A stretch of 64,000 bases of DNA from Aestuariivirga litoralis (GCF_003234965.1 NZ_QKVK01000008.1:62001-126000), one strand, 5' to 3'; counted from the first letter of the stretch, positions 1-12,985 are shown. Notes: generated from the sequence alone by a model not told the origin. Translations and numbers: made by a program.

Positions 1-905
1 ACTACTGGGACAGCACGGTGCGGCAGATCTGGGGCCTCGGGCCCGAGGACGAGGTCACCGACGCCGTCTACTGGGACTCGCTTCACCCGGAGGACAAGCC
101 CCGCATCATCGCCGTGGGCGAAGAGATCATGGCCAGGGCGGCGCCCCGGCGCATCGATTCGCAATACCGCATCATCCGCTGGTCGGACGGCGCGGTGCGC
201 TGGGTGAATGTGGCGCTCGACATCATCTGCGATGCGCAGGGTCCCTACAAGATGATCGGCACCATCCAGGACATCACCGAGCGCAAGGCGGCGGAGGAAC
301 ATGCGCAGCTGCTGATGCGCGAGATCAACCACCGCTCCAAGAACCTTCTCGCCGTGGTGCAGGCCATCGCCCAGCAAATGGCAAAGACCAGCGACATCGA
401 AACCTTTCCGCAGCGCTTCGCCGAAAGGCTGGCGGGGCTCGCCTCGTCACAGGACCTGCTGGTCAGGAACTACTGGAAGGGCGTGCCGCTGCGCGAACTC
501 GTCGCCTCGCAGCTGTCCCACTACCAGCACCTGATCGGCGGCCGCATCCTGCTGCAGGGGCCGGAGGTGCGCATCGCGCCCGGCGCGGCGCAGAACCTCG
601 GCATGGCGCTGCATGAGCTTGGCACCAATGCCGCCAAGTACGGCGCCCTCTCGGGCGACAGGGGCGAGGTGGTGATCGCCTGGCAGCTGGCGCCCGGCGC
701 GGAGGGGGAAAAGGACTTCGTTCTGAGTTGGACGGAGCGCAACGGGCCGCCGGTCACGCCGCCGACGCACAAGGGCCTTGGCTCCTTCATCGTGATGCGG
801 CTGTTCAAGCATGCGCTCAGCGGCGAGGTGACCCAGGACTTCGCGCCCGACGGCGTCTGCTGGTCGATCCGCGCCTCCGCCGGCTCGATCCTCGAGGGCG
901 ACTGA
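1..905 (+). CDS. PAS-coupled HWE-family sensor histidine kinase, 5' end outside window
   Basis: This is the C-terminal 300 residues of a signal-transducing histidine kinase. The frame is open to the left edge (first whole codon at base 3), so the GTG at 18 is not the true start. The first 95 visible residues are a PAS/PAC tail ending in GTIQDITERK. Then come the phospho-accepting His (about visible residue 110, in INHRSKNLL), the N-box HELGTNAAKYG (about residue 204), the W-x-E motif in SWTERNG, and a GLGS nucleotide loop. The HRxKN H-box and the W-x-E signature mark the HWE/HisKA_2 class common in Rhizobiales. The signal and the partner response regulator are not visible. It converges on the LysR gene with only 2 bp between the stops. 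Confidence 0.9.
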   Translation, partial: YWDSTVRQIWGLGPEDEVTDAVYWDSLHPEDKPRIIAVGEEIMARAAPRRIDSQYRIIRWSDGAVRWVNVALDIICDAQGPYKMIGTIQDITERKAAEEHAQLLMREINHRSKNLLAVVQAIAQQMAKTSDIETFPQRFAERLAGLASSQDLLVRNYWKGVPLRELVASQLSHYQHLIGGRILLQGPEVRIAPGAAQNLGMALHELGTNAAKYGALSGDRGEVVIAWQLAPGAEGEKDFVLSWTERNGPPVTPPTHKGLGSFIVMRLFKHALSGEVTQDFAPDGVCWSIRASAGSILEGD

Positions 906-907
906 GG

Positions 908-1789
908 CTATTCCGCCGCGATCATGCCGGGGCTGAGGTTGCCGAGGCTTTCCGCCACGTGGCGGGCCAGCGCATCGACCGCCGAACTCGCCCGGCCGGG
1001 CTTGCGCATCAGGCCGATCTGGAACTCGCCCAGCGACGGGAACCCGTCCTTCTCGGTCAGCACGCGCATGCCGGGGCGCACGCACATTTCAGGGACGGCG
1101 CCGACCGCCAGGCCCGACTGAACGGCGGCATTGACCGCGTTGGAATTGGGGCTCGAATAGGCGACGCGATACTTGCGGCCGGTCTTGTCCAGCGCGGCAA
1201 GCACGGTCGAGCGCCACTCGCAGCCGGCATGCGAGATGGCGAGCGGCATGACCTCGAGCAGATGCGTCGAATGGCGCGCCGAGGTGACCCAGACGAGCGG
1301 CTCGCGGCGCACCGGCTCATCGGTCTTGACGTTGCAGCCGAAGGTGACGAGTGCGAGGTCCATCTCGCCGCGCTTGGTGCGCTCGAAGAGAACGGAGGTG
1401 TTGAGGCAGTCGACGTCCACCGTCACCAGCGGATGGGTGCGCGCGAAGCGGGCGAGGATTTCCGGCAGGTAGCGGTCGGCATAATCGTCCGGCGTGCCGA
1501 AGCGCACCGTGCCGGTGAGTTCCGGGCGCTTGAAGGTGGCCACCGCCTCGTCGTTCAGCGCCACCAGGCGGCGGGCATATTCGACCAGCCTTTCGCCATC
1601 GGGCGTGAAGCGGCTGGCCCGGCCGTCGCGCGCGAAGAGCGGGCGGCCCAGGAGTTCCTCCAGCCGCTTCATCTGCATCGAGACGGCGGACTGGGTCTTG
1701 TTCACCTCCTCGGCGGCGCGGGTGAAGCTGCCGGTGTCGGAAATGGCGAGGAAGGTCTTGAGGAGGTCGATGTCGAGATTGGGGATCAT
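908..1789 (-). CDS. LysR-family transcriptional regulator
   Basis: A 293-residue DNA-binding regulator. Residues 1-60 form the winged helix-turn-helix (DIDLLKTFLAIS...TRAAEEVNKTQSAVS) and about 90-290 the periplasmic-binding-like effector domain. I chose ATG 1789, so the protein starts MIPNLDIDLL, because LysR proteins begin just before this helix; a longer start at 1834 would add 15 unconvincing residues. It is divergent from the small DUF1127 gene, an arrangement often seen in Rhizobiales, so that gene is a plausible target. The effector is unknown. A sigma70-like promoter lies just upstream. Confidence 0.9.
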   Translation of the reverse strand: MIPNLDIDLLKTFLAISDTGSFTRAAEEVNKTQSAVSMQMKRLEELLGRPLFARDGRASRFTPDGERLVEYARRLVALNDEAVATFKRPELTGTVRFGTPDDYADRYLPEILARFARTHPLVTVDVDCLNTSVLFERTKRGEMDLALVTFGCNVKTDEPVRREPLVWVTSARHSTHLLEVMPLAISHAGCEWRSTVLAALDKTGRKYRVAYSSPNSNAVNAAVQSGLAVGAVPEMCVRPGMRVLTEKDGFPSLGEFQIGLMRKPGRASSAVDALARHVAESLGNLSPGMIAAE

Positions 1790-1820
1790 GGCAGCGCATC
1801 CATCACTGATCGTGATCGTT

Positions 1821-1850
1821 ACTATAAAATACATTCGTTGGATAAATCAA
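1821..1850 (-). promoter_or_regulatory. Candidate promoter of the lysR gene
   Basis: On the minus strand, TTGATT (1850-1845) lies 16 bp from TTTATA (1828-1823), or 18 bp from TATAGT (1826-1821). The stretch is AT-rich in an otherwise GC-rich region. Transcription would start about 30 bases before the chosen ATG. The dyad-like TGATCGTGATC at 1807-1817 lies between promoter and gene and could be an operator. The assignment is inferred from sequence only. Confidence 0.4.
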
Positions 1851-1943
1851 TGGGCCTCGTGCATTCTGCAACCATCGCAAGACGGAAACGGCAGACACGG
1901 CGGGTGAGGAATGGTCCTTCCCGTCCACGAGGAGGATTTTGCC

Positions 1944-2195
1944 ATGAGAGACTATGCCCTGCACCGCGCCGAAGCCTCGGAAGCCACCGGCAGCCTGGCG
2001 CTGCTGTGGACCGTCATCCGCAACTGGCGGGCCCGGCGCGCCGTGGCGCGACTGGACGCGCTGGATGACTTCCTGCTGCACGACATCGGCGTCACCCGCA
2101 CGGAGGTGCGCTGGGCCGCCGGCCTTCCGCTCACCGTCAATGCCGCGCTGGAACTGGAGGAGCAGGCCACCCGCCGGCGGCGGCGCGGACAGTGA
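1944..2195 (+). CDS. DUF1127 small basic protein
   Basis: An 83-residue protein with the DUF1127 core: WTVIRNWRARRAVARL followed by LDDFLLHDIGVTRTEVRWA. Proteins of this family are short, basic and arginine-rich; some alphaproteobacterial members influence RNA or phosphate and stress physiology, but the molecular role here is unknown. ATG 1944 is preceded by a good ribosome site (GAGGAGG, 1929-1935), which decides the start over a GTG at 1911. It is transcribed divergently from the LysR gene and ends in an arginine run. Confidence 0.85.
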   Translation: MRDYALHRAEASEATGSLALLWTVIRNWRARRAVARLDALDDFLLHDIGVTRTEVRWAAGLPLTVNAALELEEQATRRRRRGQ

Positions 2196-2200
2196 CGAGT

Positions 2201-2887
2201 TCACTTGCCGAGGTTGCCCAGAATCTCCTTGAACACGTCCTCGACCGAGGCGCTGGCCGTGCGGCGGCGGGCGGGGGTCCGGCTGCGGCCTGAGGTCGTC
2301 CGCCGCTGGGTACGGCTGCGGGAATAGGTGGTGCGCCGCCGCCGCGTAGAGGCGGTGAGCTTCTTCGTCAGAGCCGAGACGATGCCGGCAATGATGGCCG
2401 CGATCAACGCGCTGAAGAAGCCCTGGCCGCTGGCGGCCCCCGCTGCGGGCAGCGGCCCCGCTGCAAGCGCGAGTGGCCTGTTGGCCTGTGCCAGCGCGGC
2501 CACCACGGCGGTGGCGGAAAGGGGTGCGAGCTTCGCCAGTTCGCGCTCGGGGAGGCTCGCATCCGCCGCACGCAATGCCGCCATGGCCGCACTGCGCGAG
2601 CCGAAGACGTCATCGAGGATGGCATTGCCGTCGGAGACGGCCTCGGCACCGGTCAGTGCCTCGGCATCCTCCAGCGGATTGCTCGCGCCATTGTCTGCGA
2701 TGAGATCGAGGAGGGACTGGAACAGCTCCTCGTCCCTGGCGGCCCTCGCGTGCAGCCGTTCGGCGATGGCGGGGCAGAGCCTGCCCATCGCCTTCTGCGT
2801 CTGGCCCGCATCGAGGTCTACGCTGCGCGCCACGAGCGCGTAAAGCCGGCCGCCCTGGGCCTGGTCCAGCATGCTCATGAGGCTCAT
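2201..2887 (-). CDS. DUF937-domain protein
   Basis: A 228-residue protein. The N-terminal part resembles DUF937: Leu/Ala/Gly-rich helices with repeated ALTGAEAVSDGNAIL-type segments, as in YidB-like proteins. About residues 150-170 form a hydrophobic GFFSALIAAIIAGIVSAL segment. It is followed by a strongly basic Arg/Ser/Thr-rich tail (about 172-212) that could bind nucleic acid or membrane phosphate. The start overlaps the MATE gene stop in an ATGA, so the two are translationally coupled. Function is unknown. Confidence 0.75.
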   Translation of the reverse strand: MSLMSMLDQAQGGRLYALVARSVDLDAGQTQKAMGRLCPAIAERLHARAARDEELFQSLLDLIADNGASNPLEDAEALTGAEAVSDGNAILDDVFGSRSAAMAALRAADASLPERELAKLAPLSATAVVAALAQANRPLALAAGPLPAAGAASGQGFFSALIAAIIAGIVSALTKKLTASTRRRRTTYSRSRTQRRTTSGRSRTPARRRTASASVEDVFKEILGNLGK

Positions 2888-4239
2888 CGTGCGGCTCCCG
2901 TTTCGCTGCGCCGCACGATGTTATAGGCGGTGATCACCGATGCAATGCCGAAGATGACGGAGCCCGCCGCCGTTCCCGCCAGCAGTCCTTCCGGCCCGCC
3001 CAGCCTTGCGCCGATGATGGCGAAGGGAATGGTGCCGAGCGTCGCCTTGCCCCAGTTGAACCAGCTCGACAGCGCCGCGCGGCCGAGATTGTTGAAGGCC
3101 GCATTGGCCACGAACTGCCCGCCCGCGAAGGCCCAGCTGATGCCGATGAAGGTGCAGAAGAAGACCACGAGATCGCGCGAGCGGCCGGCCGCATTGAAGG
3201 CCTCGGCGATCTGGTGGCGGAACAGGAAGAGCAGGAACGAGGTGGCGAGCGTGTAGAGGCCCGCGAAGATCAGCCCGTCCGTCAGCGTGCGGCGTACCCG
3301 GTCATGGCGCTTGGCGCCGTAGTTCTGGCCGATGATCGGCCCCACCGAGCCCGCCAGCGAGAAGATGATGCCGAAGGCCACCGGAACGAGCCTGCCGACG
3401 ATGGCGAAGCCCGCCACCGATTGATCGCCGAAGGGCGCGATCTCGTAGGTGATGTAGGCATTGGCGAAGGGCTGGGCGAGCTGCGTGAGGATGGCCGGGA
3501 AGGCGATGGCCCAGAGCGGCGGGAAATCCCGCCTGAGGCCCGAAAGCCGGAAGGGGTTGATGTAGCGGTGCACGCGGACGACGCCGTGGAGCCCGATGCC
3601 GAAGGACACGACATAGCCCAGCACGGTGGCCGCCGCCGCCCCCTGGATGCCCCAGCCCAGCCCGAAGATGAAGACGGGGTCGGCACAGGCGGTGACGAGT
3701 GCCGTGGAAAGCGTGATGTACATGGCGCGCCGCGCATCGCCGAGGCCGCGCAGGATGAAGGAGCAGCAGATGGCGCCGGCGATCAGCACATAGCCGGGCG
3801 ACAGCGTCCAGATGAAGAGCTGGGCGAGCCGTTTCGCCTCGCCCGCCGCACCGAGCAGCGAGAGGAGTGCGCCGCTCCCCAGGTCGATCGCCAGCGTGAT
3901 GGTGGCCGAGGTGATGAGCGAGAACAGCAGGGCGCTCGTCGCGAATTCCTTCGCCCGCGCCTGGTCGCCCGCGCCGACGTTGCGCGCCACCAGGGCGGCG
4001 GCGGCAATGCCGCAGCCGATCGACACCGAGAGGTTGGAGAACACGATGGTGCCGGCATAGCCGATGGCGGCGGTCACTTCCGTGTTGTCGAGCAGCGAGA
4101 GAAAGAACAGGTCGACGAGGTCGACCATGAACAGCGCCATGAGGCCCACGGCACCGGTGAGCGTCATCACCACAACGTGGCGCATGATGGAGCCGGTGAC
4201 GAAGGGGGCCGGACGCCGTCCTCCGCCCGCGTGGCTCAT
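2884..4239 (-). CDS. MATE-family multidrug/organic cation exporter
   Basis: A 451-residue integral inner-membrane protein with the two-bundle, twelve-helix hydrophobic pattern of MATE (NorM/DinF-like) antiporters, which expel organic compounds using H+ or Na+ gradients. Family features include the early GSIMRHVVVMTL helix, the VGAGDQARAKEF loop after helix 2, and the GQNYGAKRHDRVRR loop opening the second half. It overlaps the HAD gene by 4 bp upstream and the DUF937 gene by 4 bp downstream, so it sits within a tldD-HAD-MATE-DUF937 operon. Substrate cannot be predicted. Confidence 0.9.
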   Translation of the reverse strand: MSHAGGGRRPAPFVTGSIMRHVVVMTLTGAVGLMALFMVDLVDLFFLSLLDNTEVTAAIGYAGTIVFSNLSVSIGCGIAAAALVARNVGAGDQARAKEFATSALLFSLITSATITLAIDLGSGALLSLLGAAGEAKRLAQLFIWTLSPGYVLIAGAICCSFILRGLGDARRAMYITLSTALVTACADPVFIFGLGWGIQGAAAATVLGYVVSFGIGLHGVVRVHRYINPFRLSGLRRDFPPLWAIAFPAILTQLAQPFANAYITYEIAPFGDQSVAGFAIVGRLVPVAFGIIFSLAGSVGPIIGQNYGAKRHDRVRRTLTDGLIFAGLYTLATSFLLFLFRHQIAEAFNAAGRSRDLVVFFCTFIGISWAFAGGQFVANAAFNNLGRAALSSWFNWGKATLGTIPFAIIGARLGGPEGLLAGTAAGSVIFGIASVITAYNIVRRSETGAAR

Positions 4240-4847
4240 GCGGCGAGACCCATGGCGCGCAGTTCGGGCAGCAGCTGCTCATGACTGACGAAGTGGTGGC
4301 CCCTGAGGCCCGCCATGCGCGCGCCCGTCACGTTCGATTTCTTGTCGTCGATGAACCAGCAGCGCGCAGGGTCGGTGCCCATGCGCTCCATCAGTTTCGT
4401 GAAGCTCTTGGGATCCGGCTTCTTCAATCCGAACTCGAAGGAATGGTAGTGCTCCGCAAAGATTTCAGCACAGGCGGGGAACAGGTCATCGAGTGCGGCC
4501 TTGGTGAGCGGGCCGTTGTTGGAATAGATGGCGATGCGGGTCTGGCCGCCGATCGATTTCGCCAGCGCCAGCATGTCGGGCCAGGGCTGCATGGCCTCGC
4601 GCCGCGCCGCCACCCACTGCGCGCGGGTAAGCGGGAAGCCGAGGCGGCTCGCGAATTCCCGGAGATAGTCATCGGGATCGGGGTAGCCGCCTGAATCCGC
4701 CGCATCCTCGAAGCCCGAATCCCAGATGGCGGCGCGGATGTCGCGCGGTGTCTGGCCGGTGATGCGGGCAAGCGCCCTCAGCCTGCGGCCGAGGTCGTAG
4801 CGGCACAGCACGTCGTCCATGTCGAAGATGACGGCCTCGGGCTTCAT
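4236..4847 (-). CDS. HAD-superfamily hydrolase
   Basis: A 203-residue phosphatase-like enzyme. Motif I is FDMDDVLCRYD with the nucleophile Asp9 and acid/base Asp11, motif II is YSNNG, motif III is the Lys of LKKPDPKSF, and motif IV is FIDDKKSN. The cap is helical (about residues 18-85), as in subfamily I HADs that act on small phosphorylated metabolites. The gene begins 5 bp after the tldD stop and overlaps the MATE start by 4 bp. Substrate is unknown. Confidence 0.88.
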   Translation of the reverse strand: MKPEAVIFDMDDVLCRYDLGRRLRALARITGQTPRDIRAAIWDSGFEDAADSGGYPDPDDYLREFASRLGFPLTRAQWVAARREAMQPWPDMLALAKSIGGQTRIAIYSNNGPLTKAALDDLFPACAEIFAEHYHSFEFGLKKPDPKSFTKLMERMGTDPARCWFIDDKKSNVTGARMAGLRGHHFVSHEQLLPELRAMGLAA

Positions 4848-4852
4848 GTGCC

Positions 4853-6280
<1,428 letters not shown>

Positions 6281-6345
6281 GGTGTCACCTGTCAGTCAGA
6301 GGCTGTCTGGGCCAAGATAGGTGAGCGGCGCACATTCTGCCAGAA

Positions 6346-6376
6346 ATGAAAAGGGCCGTTCCGGCGGAACGGCCCT
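6346..6376 (-). terminator. Intrinsic terminator of the ialB-like gene
   Basis: A perfect 11-bp stem (6352... arms AGGGCCGTTCC / GGAACGGCCCT, 6352/3-6376) with a 3-base loop. On the minus strand the hairpin is followed by TTTTCATTTC. It lies 25 bp beyond the ialB stop and ends that transcript before tldD, which would therefore need its own promoter in 6281-6345. Confidence 0.8.
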
Positions 6377-6401
6377 CGACCTTCGGGACAGAAGCGTCGG
6401 G

Positions 6402-7079
6402 TTACTTGGGCGCGCTGGCCTTGTCGAGCGCCGCGAGCGAGGCCGAGAAGCCCTCGAGCGACAGCTTCATCGGCAGGCCGATGCCCGGCGCCTCGTAGAT
6501 GATGAAATTGGCCGCCTTGCCCTTCTTCATCTTGCCCAGCGTGTCGGCGCTGGCTTCGGCGAAGGCCATGCAGATCTGCGGCATGCAGCGGGTGAAGGGC
6601 ACGCGGCCGACGGCATTGCCATCGATCTCGAGGGCGACGCCGGTCGGCAGGAACACGCCGATGGGGGCGATGACGCGCATGTTGTAGAGCGCCTTGCCGT
6701 TCTGCTTGGTGCTGACGATGACCAGGGTGAGCGAGGCCTTCGGGTTCTTCTCGCTGCGGGTCACCTGGATCATGCCGCACTGGCGGCCGGCGGGCTGGCC
6801 CTCGACGGCCGGCACGTCCTCGCACTGCACCTTCCACTGGCCGTTCTCGGCAATGAGGTCGATCTTCGGGGCCGGCTGCTGCTGGCCGGGCTGGGCCTGC
6901 TGCTGGTTGCCCTTCTTGGCGCGCGGGCCGAACTGCGGCTGGCCCTGCTGGTCGCCCGCGGCGGGAGCCTGCTGCTGCGTGTCGTCCTGGGCGGCGGCGA
7001 TGCCGGGCAGGCCGAGGCTGAGCGCCAGGCCAAGGGAGGTGAGGGCGAGCAGGTGGCTCAGCTTCATGTTAATTCGCAC
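6402..7079 (-). CDS. Invasion-associated locus B (IalB) family periplasmic protein
   Basis: A 225-residue exported protein. A signal peptide (about residues 5-30, LLALTSLGLALS...GIAAA) is followed by a low-complexity Gln/Pro/Ala segment (about 33-75). The IalB domain then contains WKVQCEDV, RQCGMIQ and TRCMPQICMAF, with cysteines likely to form disulfides. The family is named for a Bartonella invasion locus but is widespread in non-pathogenic Rhizobiales, where its role is unclear. The GTG at 7079 has the better-spaced ribosome site (AGAAGG); ATG 7067 is the alternative and would still give a complete signal peptide. Confidence 0.85.
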   Translation of the reverse strand: MRINMKLSHLLALTSLGLALSLGLPGIAAAQDDTQQQAPAAGDQQGQPQFGPRAKKGNQQQAQPGQQQPAPKIDLIAENGQWKVQCEDVPAVEGQPAGRQCGMIQVTRSEKNPKASLTLVIVSTKQNGKALYNMRVIAPIGVFLPTGVALEIDGNAVGRVPFTRCMPQICMAFAEASADTLGKMKKGKAANFIIYEAPGIGLPMKLSLEGFSASLAALDKASAPK

Positions 7080-7397
7080 GGAGTTCTACCTTCTGGTTCC
7101 CGATTCGGCGGGTTTAGCGCCGCGGGGTGGCTTGCACAACCGCCATTCGCGGCAATTTCTGCCGTTGCGCTGCATGCTTGCCGGGTTGACGGCGGGCGGT
7201 TTCGGGGGGAATTGGGGCGGAATTCCGGTTGCGGCCGGGGCGGACCACGGCACGACGTTTTGCCGCGCCTGCCCAAAGTTGCGGCGGACGGTCGAATGTG
7301 GTTCACAATCGATGTTTGGAGTGGGGGCTCCAAGGGACAGCTATGGCCCCCGCAACCTTGCGCGAAAGCCGCAAGGCGTTGATGAGAGAGGGTGACG
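7080..7397. promoter_or_regulatory. Divergent promoter and leader region between ialB and ctaC
   Basis: 318 bp without a gene between divergently transcribed ialB and the cytochrome oxidase operon. Just before ctaC there is a stem-loop (CCTTGCG 7356-7362 pairing with CGCAAGG 7370-7376). A second possible pairing is GGGGGC near 7323 with GCCCCC near 7346. These would fold in the 5' leader of the oxidase mRNA. I could not fix a convincing -35/-10 pair. Confidence 0.45.
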
Positions 7398-9964
<2,567 letters not shown>

Positions 9965-9980
9965 CCGGACGGACAACAGG

Positions 9981-10937
9981 ATGAGCGACATCAACGCCCA
10001 GATCGCCGAAGCCCCGGCCGCCGTCGCAGGCGGCCAGGGGACGGTGAAGGACTATTTCGCGCTGCTGAAGCCGCGGGTGATGTCGCTCGTCATCTTCACC
10101 GCCTTCGTGGGCATCATCGCCGCCCCCGGCACGCTGCACCCCTGGCTCGCCTTCGTGGCGCTGCTGGCGATCGCGGTGGGCGCGGGCGCGGCCGGTGCCC
10201 TCAACATGTGGTATGACGCCGACATTGACGCGGTGATGAAGCGCACCGCGAAGCGCCCCGTCCCCGCCGGTGCCGTCACCCCGTCGGAAGCGCTGGGTTT
10301 CGGCATGGTGCTGGCGGTTGGTTCCGTGCTGGTGCTGGGCCTGCTGGTCAACGTGCTCGCCGGCGCCCTTCTGGCCTTCACCATCTTCTTCTACATCGCC
10401 ATCTACACCATGTGGCTGAAGCGCCTCACGCCGCAGAACATCGTGATCGGCGGTGCGGCCGGTGCCTTCCCGCCCATGGTCGGCTGGGTCTCGGTCACGG
10501 GCTCGATCGACCTCGGCTCCATCGCGCTGTTCCTCATCATCTTCACCTGGACGCCGCCGCATTTCTGGGCGCTGGCGCTGTGGAAGAAGATCAACGCGGA
10601 CTATTCCAATGCCGGCGTGCCGATGCTGCCGGTGGTGGCCGGCACGGATGAGACGCGCCGCCAGATCCTGCTCTATTCGCTGCTCCTGTTCCCGGTGACG
10701 CTGTTCCCCGCGCTCACCGGCACGGTGGGCTGGCTTTACCTCGTTGCCAACATTGCACTGGGTGTGGTCTTCATCTGGCATGCGTGGCGGGTCTACCGCA
10801 TCCGCGAGGGCCAGGAAGCGGAGATCGCCTGCAAGAAGCTCTTCGGCTTTTCCACCATGTGGCTGTTCATCGTCTTCGCGCTGATCCTGGTGGAGCGCGC
10901 CATCGGCCTTCCCAGCTTCGCGCCGGTCTTCGGATGA
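9981..10937 (+). CDS. ctaB: Protoheme IX farnesyltransferase (heme O synthase)
   Basis: A 318-residue UbiA-family membrane prenyltransferase that attaches farnesyl to heme b, giving heme O on the route to heme A. The first Asp-rich motif is [15 protein letters not shown] with RPVPAG, and the second conserved loop lies around [10 protein letters not shown]. It has about nine membrane helices. The stop overlaps the ATG of the next small gene, so they are coupled in the oxidase operon. Confidence 0.96.
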   Translation: MSDINAQIAEAPAAVAGGQGTVKDYFALLKPRVMSLVIFTAFVGIIAAPGTLHPWLAFVALLAIAVGAGAAGALNMWYDADIDAVMKRTAKRPVPAGAVTPSEALGFGMVLAVGSVLVLGLLVNVLAGALLAFTIFFYIAIYTMWLKRLTPQNIVIGGAAGAFPPMVGWVSVTGSIDLGSIALFLIIFTWTPPHFWALALWKKINADYSNAGVPMLPVVAGTDETRRQILLYSLLLFPVTLFPALTGTVGWLYLVANIALGVVFIWHAWRVYRIREGQEAEIACKKLFGFSTMWLFIVFALILVERAIGLPSFAPVFG

Positions 10938-11095
10938 AGGATGCCATGACCAACCAGCCCTTCGGCCCCGAGGACATGGCACGCCGCAAGAAGCGGGCGC
11001 TGGCCATGGCGCTGATCCTCGTGGCACTCGCCGTGCTGTTCTTCGTCACCACCATCGTGCGCCTCGGCGGCTCGGTGGCGATGCGGAGCATGTGA
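10934..11095 (+). CDS. Small single-span membrane protein of the cox operon (CoxF-like)
   Basis: A 53-residue protein with a polar N-terminus ([17 protein letters not shown]) and one hydrophobic span (about residues 22-42, [21 protein letters not shown]). Short proteins of this pattern lie between ctaB and ctaG in many alphaproteobacterial cox operons and are sometimes called CoxF; their role in oxidase assembly is not settled. ATG 10934 overlaps the ctaB stop (ATGA); ATG 10946 is an alternative. Its stop abuts the ctaG start. Confidence 0.8.
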   Translation: MKDAMTNQPFGPEDMARRKKRALAMALILVALAVLFFVTTIVRLGGSVAMRSM

Positions 11096-11676
11096 TGGCC
11101 AAGACCCACCGCAACACCCGCGTCGTGCTGATGTCCACCGCCACCGTGGTGGCGATGGTGGGGCTCACCTTTGCCTCGGTTCCGCTCTACCGGCTGTTCT
11201 GCCAGGTGACGGGCTTCGGCGGCACCACGCAGCGCGCGGACGCCGCGCCCCGGCAGGTGCTCGACAAGATGGTATCGGTGCGTTTCGACGCCAACACCTC
11301 CGGCAAGCTCGAATGGGCCTTCCACCCGGTGAAGCCCGCGGTGAAGGTCAGGTTCGGCGAGCAGGAGATGGCCTATTACGAGGCCGTGAACCGCTCCGAC
11401 AAGACGCTCACCGGAACCGCCGTGTTCAACGTCACGCCACCGCAGGCGGGCGCGTACTTCAACAAGATCCAGTGCTTCTGCTTCACCGAGCAGACGCTGA
11501 AGCCCGGCGAAAAGATCGAGATGCCCGTGACGTTCTTCGTCGATCCGGACATGCTGAAGGATCCGGACGCGGCGGGCGTCGATGAAATCACCTTGTCCTA
11601 TACCTTCTATCCGGTGGACAAGCCCAAGGCTGTGACGGAGGCCAAGACAGCGGCCCCCGCCAGCGTCGCGAATTAA
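11095..11676 (+). CDS. ctaG: Cytochrome c oxidase assembly protein CtaG/Cox11 (copper chaperone)
   Basis: A 193-residue Cox11-family protein that delivers copper to CuB of subunit I. One N-terminal membrane anchor (about residues 10-32) is followed by a periplasmic beta domain with the copper-binding CFCF motif (in NKIQCFCFTEQTL). The start ATG overlaps the preceding stop as TGATG. A GTG 3 bp upstream would add one residue. Confidence 0.96.
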   Translation: MAKTHRNTRVVLMSTATVVAMVGLTFASVPLYRLFCQVTGFGGTTQRADAAPRQVLDKMVSVRFDANTSGKLEWAFHPVKPAVKVRFGEQEMAYYEAVNRSDKTLTGTAVFNVTPPQAGAYFNKIQCFCFTEQTLKPGEKIEMPVTFFVDPDMLKDPDAAGVDEITLSYTFYPVDKPKAVTEAKTAAPASVAN

Positions 11677-11688
11677 GGAGTAGGGGAT

Positions 11689-12540
11689 ATGGCTGACGCT
11701 CACGCTAAGAATCACGATTACCACCTGGTCGACCCGAGCCCGTGGCCGTTCGTCGGCTCGGTTTCCGCCTTCGTGCTCGCGGTCGGCGCCGTCACCTGGA
11801 TGCACGGGTCCAACCCGGCGATCATGATCATCGGCCTGCTCGGCGTGCTCTACACCATGTTCATGTGGTGGCGTGACGTCATCATCGAGGGCAACCAGAA
11901 CCACCACACGCCGGTGGTGGCGCTGCACATGCGCTATGGCATGCTGATGTTCATCGCCTCCGAAGTGATGTTCTTCGTCGCCTGGTTCTGGGCCTTCTTC
12001 GACGCCAGCCTGTTCCCCGGCGAGGCCATCCAGGCCTCGCGCGCGGCGGCCACCGGGGGCGTCTGGCCGCCCGAGGGCGTGGTGATCTTCGATCCCTGGC
12101 ACCTGCCGCTGGTCAACACGCTGATCCTGCTCACCTCGGGCACCACGGTCACCTGGGCCCACCATGCGCTGCTCAACAACGACCGCAAGGGCCTACAGAT
12201 GGGCCTGCTCGCCACGGTGCTGCTGGGCCTGCTGTTCACCGCCATCCAGGCCTATGAATATGCCCATGCCGCCTTCGCCTTCAGCCGCGACCATGGCGGC
12301 AACATCTATGGCTCGACCTTCTTCATGGCCACGGGCTTCCACGGCTTCCACGTCATCATCGGCACCATCTTCCTGCTCGTGTGCCTGATCCGCGCCTCGC
12401 GCGGGGCCTTCACGCCGAAGGCGCATTTCGGCTTCGAGGCGGCGGCCTGGTACTGGCACTTCGTCGACGTGGTGTGGCTGTTCCTGTTCGCCACCGTCTA
12501 TATCTGGAGTTCGGCGGGCGTGATCATTCCGGAGCATTGA
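11689..12540 (+). CDS. ctaE: Cytochrome c oxidase subunit III
   Basis: A 283-residue, seven-helix subunit III that stabilises subunit I and lipid/proton uptake. Recognisable segments are WWRDVIIEG with its amphipathic loop, [14 protein letters not shown], the [10 protein letters not shown] helix and the C-terminal [14 protein letters not shown]. It follows ctaG by 12 bp with an AGGAG ribosome site. A strong hairpin terminator follows 20 bp after the stop. Confidence 0.97.
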   Translation: MADAHAKNHDYHLVDPSPWPFVGSVSAFVLAVGAVTWMHGSNPAIMIIGLLGVLYTMFMWWRDVIIEGNQNHHTPVVALHMRYGMLMFIASEVMFFVAWFWAFFDASLFPGEAIQASRAAATGGVWPPEGVVIFDPWHLPLVNTLILLTSGTTVTWAHHALLNNDRKGLQMGLLATVLLGLLFTAIQAYEYAHAAFAFSRDHGGNIYGSTFFMATGFHGFHVIIGTIFLLVCLIRASRGAFTPKAHFGFEAAAWYWHFVDVVWLFLFATVYIWSSAGVIIPEH

Positions 12541-12560
12541 TCCGCCGTCCCTGCTAGAAT

Positions 12561-12600
12561 GGGGCCGCAGCGGTTCACCCGCTGCGGCCCCTGTGCTTTT
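12561..12600 (+). terminator. Terminator-like hairpin after ctaE
   Basis: A perfect 13-bp GC-rich stem (12561-12573 with 12579-12591), a 5-base loop, then TGTGCTTTT. It sits between ctaE and the DUF983/SURF1 pair, so it should end or attenuate the main oxidase transcript before the assembly genes. Confidence 0.75.
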
Positions 12601-12610
12601 CGAGGCTGCC

Positions 12611-12985
12611 ATGAGCGAGAATTATTACCCCGACCTGTCGCCCCTCAAGACCGGCATCGCCGGCACGTGCCCGCGCTGCGGCCGGGGAAAGCTGTTCGAC
12701 GGCTATCTCACCCTCGCCGAGAAGTGCCGGAGCTGCGGCCTGTCCTATGAATTCGCCGATGGCGGCGATGGCGCGGCATGGTTCGTCATGCTCTTCGTCT
12801 GCGTTGCCGGGGTGGGGTCGATCCTCGGCGTCGAGGCCGCCTACAGCCCGCCCTACTGGGTGCATGCGCTGATCGCCGTTCCGGTGCTCATCGTGCTGCC
12901 GCTGCTGCTGCTCCGCCCGGTCAAGGGCGTGCTCATCAACCAGCAGTGGAAGGCCGATGCGCGCGAGGGGCGGCTCGGCAAATGA
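12611..12985 (+). CDS. DUF983 membrane protein
   Basis: A 124-residue protein with two CxxC zinc-ribbon-like pairs (CPRCGRG and CRSCGL, about residues 20-45) followed by two membrane helices (about 56-75 and 82-105). DUF983 proteins are regularly found between the oxidase subunit III gene and SURF1 in alphaproteobacteria, suggesting a part in oxidase biogenesis; this is association only. ATG 12611 begins MSENYYPDLSP, matching the family start. Its stop overlaps the SURF1 ATG. Confidence 0.88.
   Translation: MSENYYPDLSPLKTGIAGTCPRCGRGKLFDGYLTLAEKCRSCGLSYEFADGGDGAAWFVMLFVCVAGVGSILGVEAAYSPPYWVHALIAVPVLIVLPLLLLRPVKGVLINQQWKADAREGRLGK

Noticed and set aside
18-20. GTG at base 18 as the start of the histidine kinase
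   Set aside because: The frame is open upstream to the window edge and the PAS domain would be cut, so the real start lies to the left.
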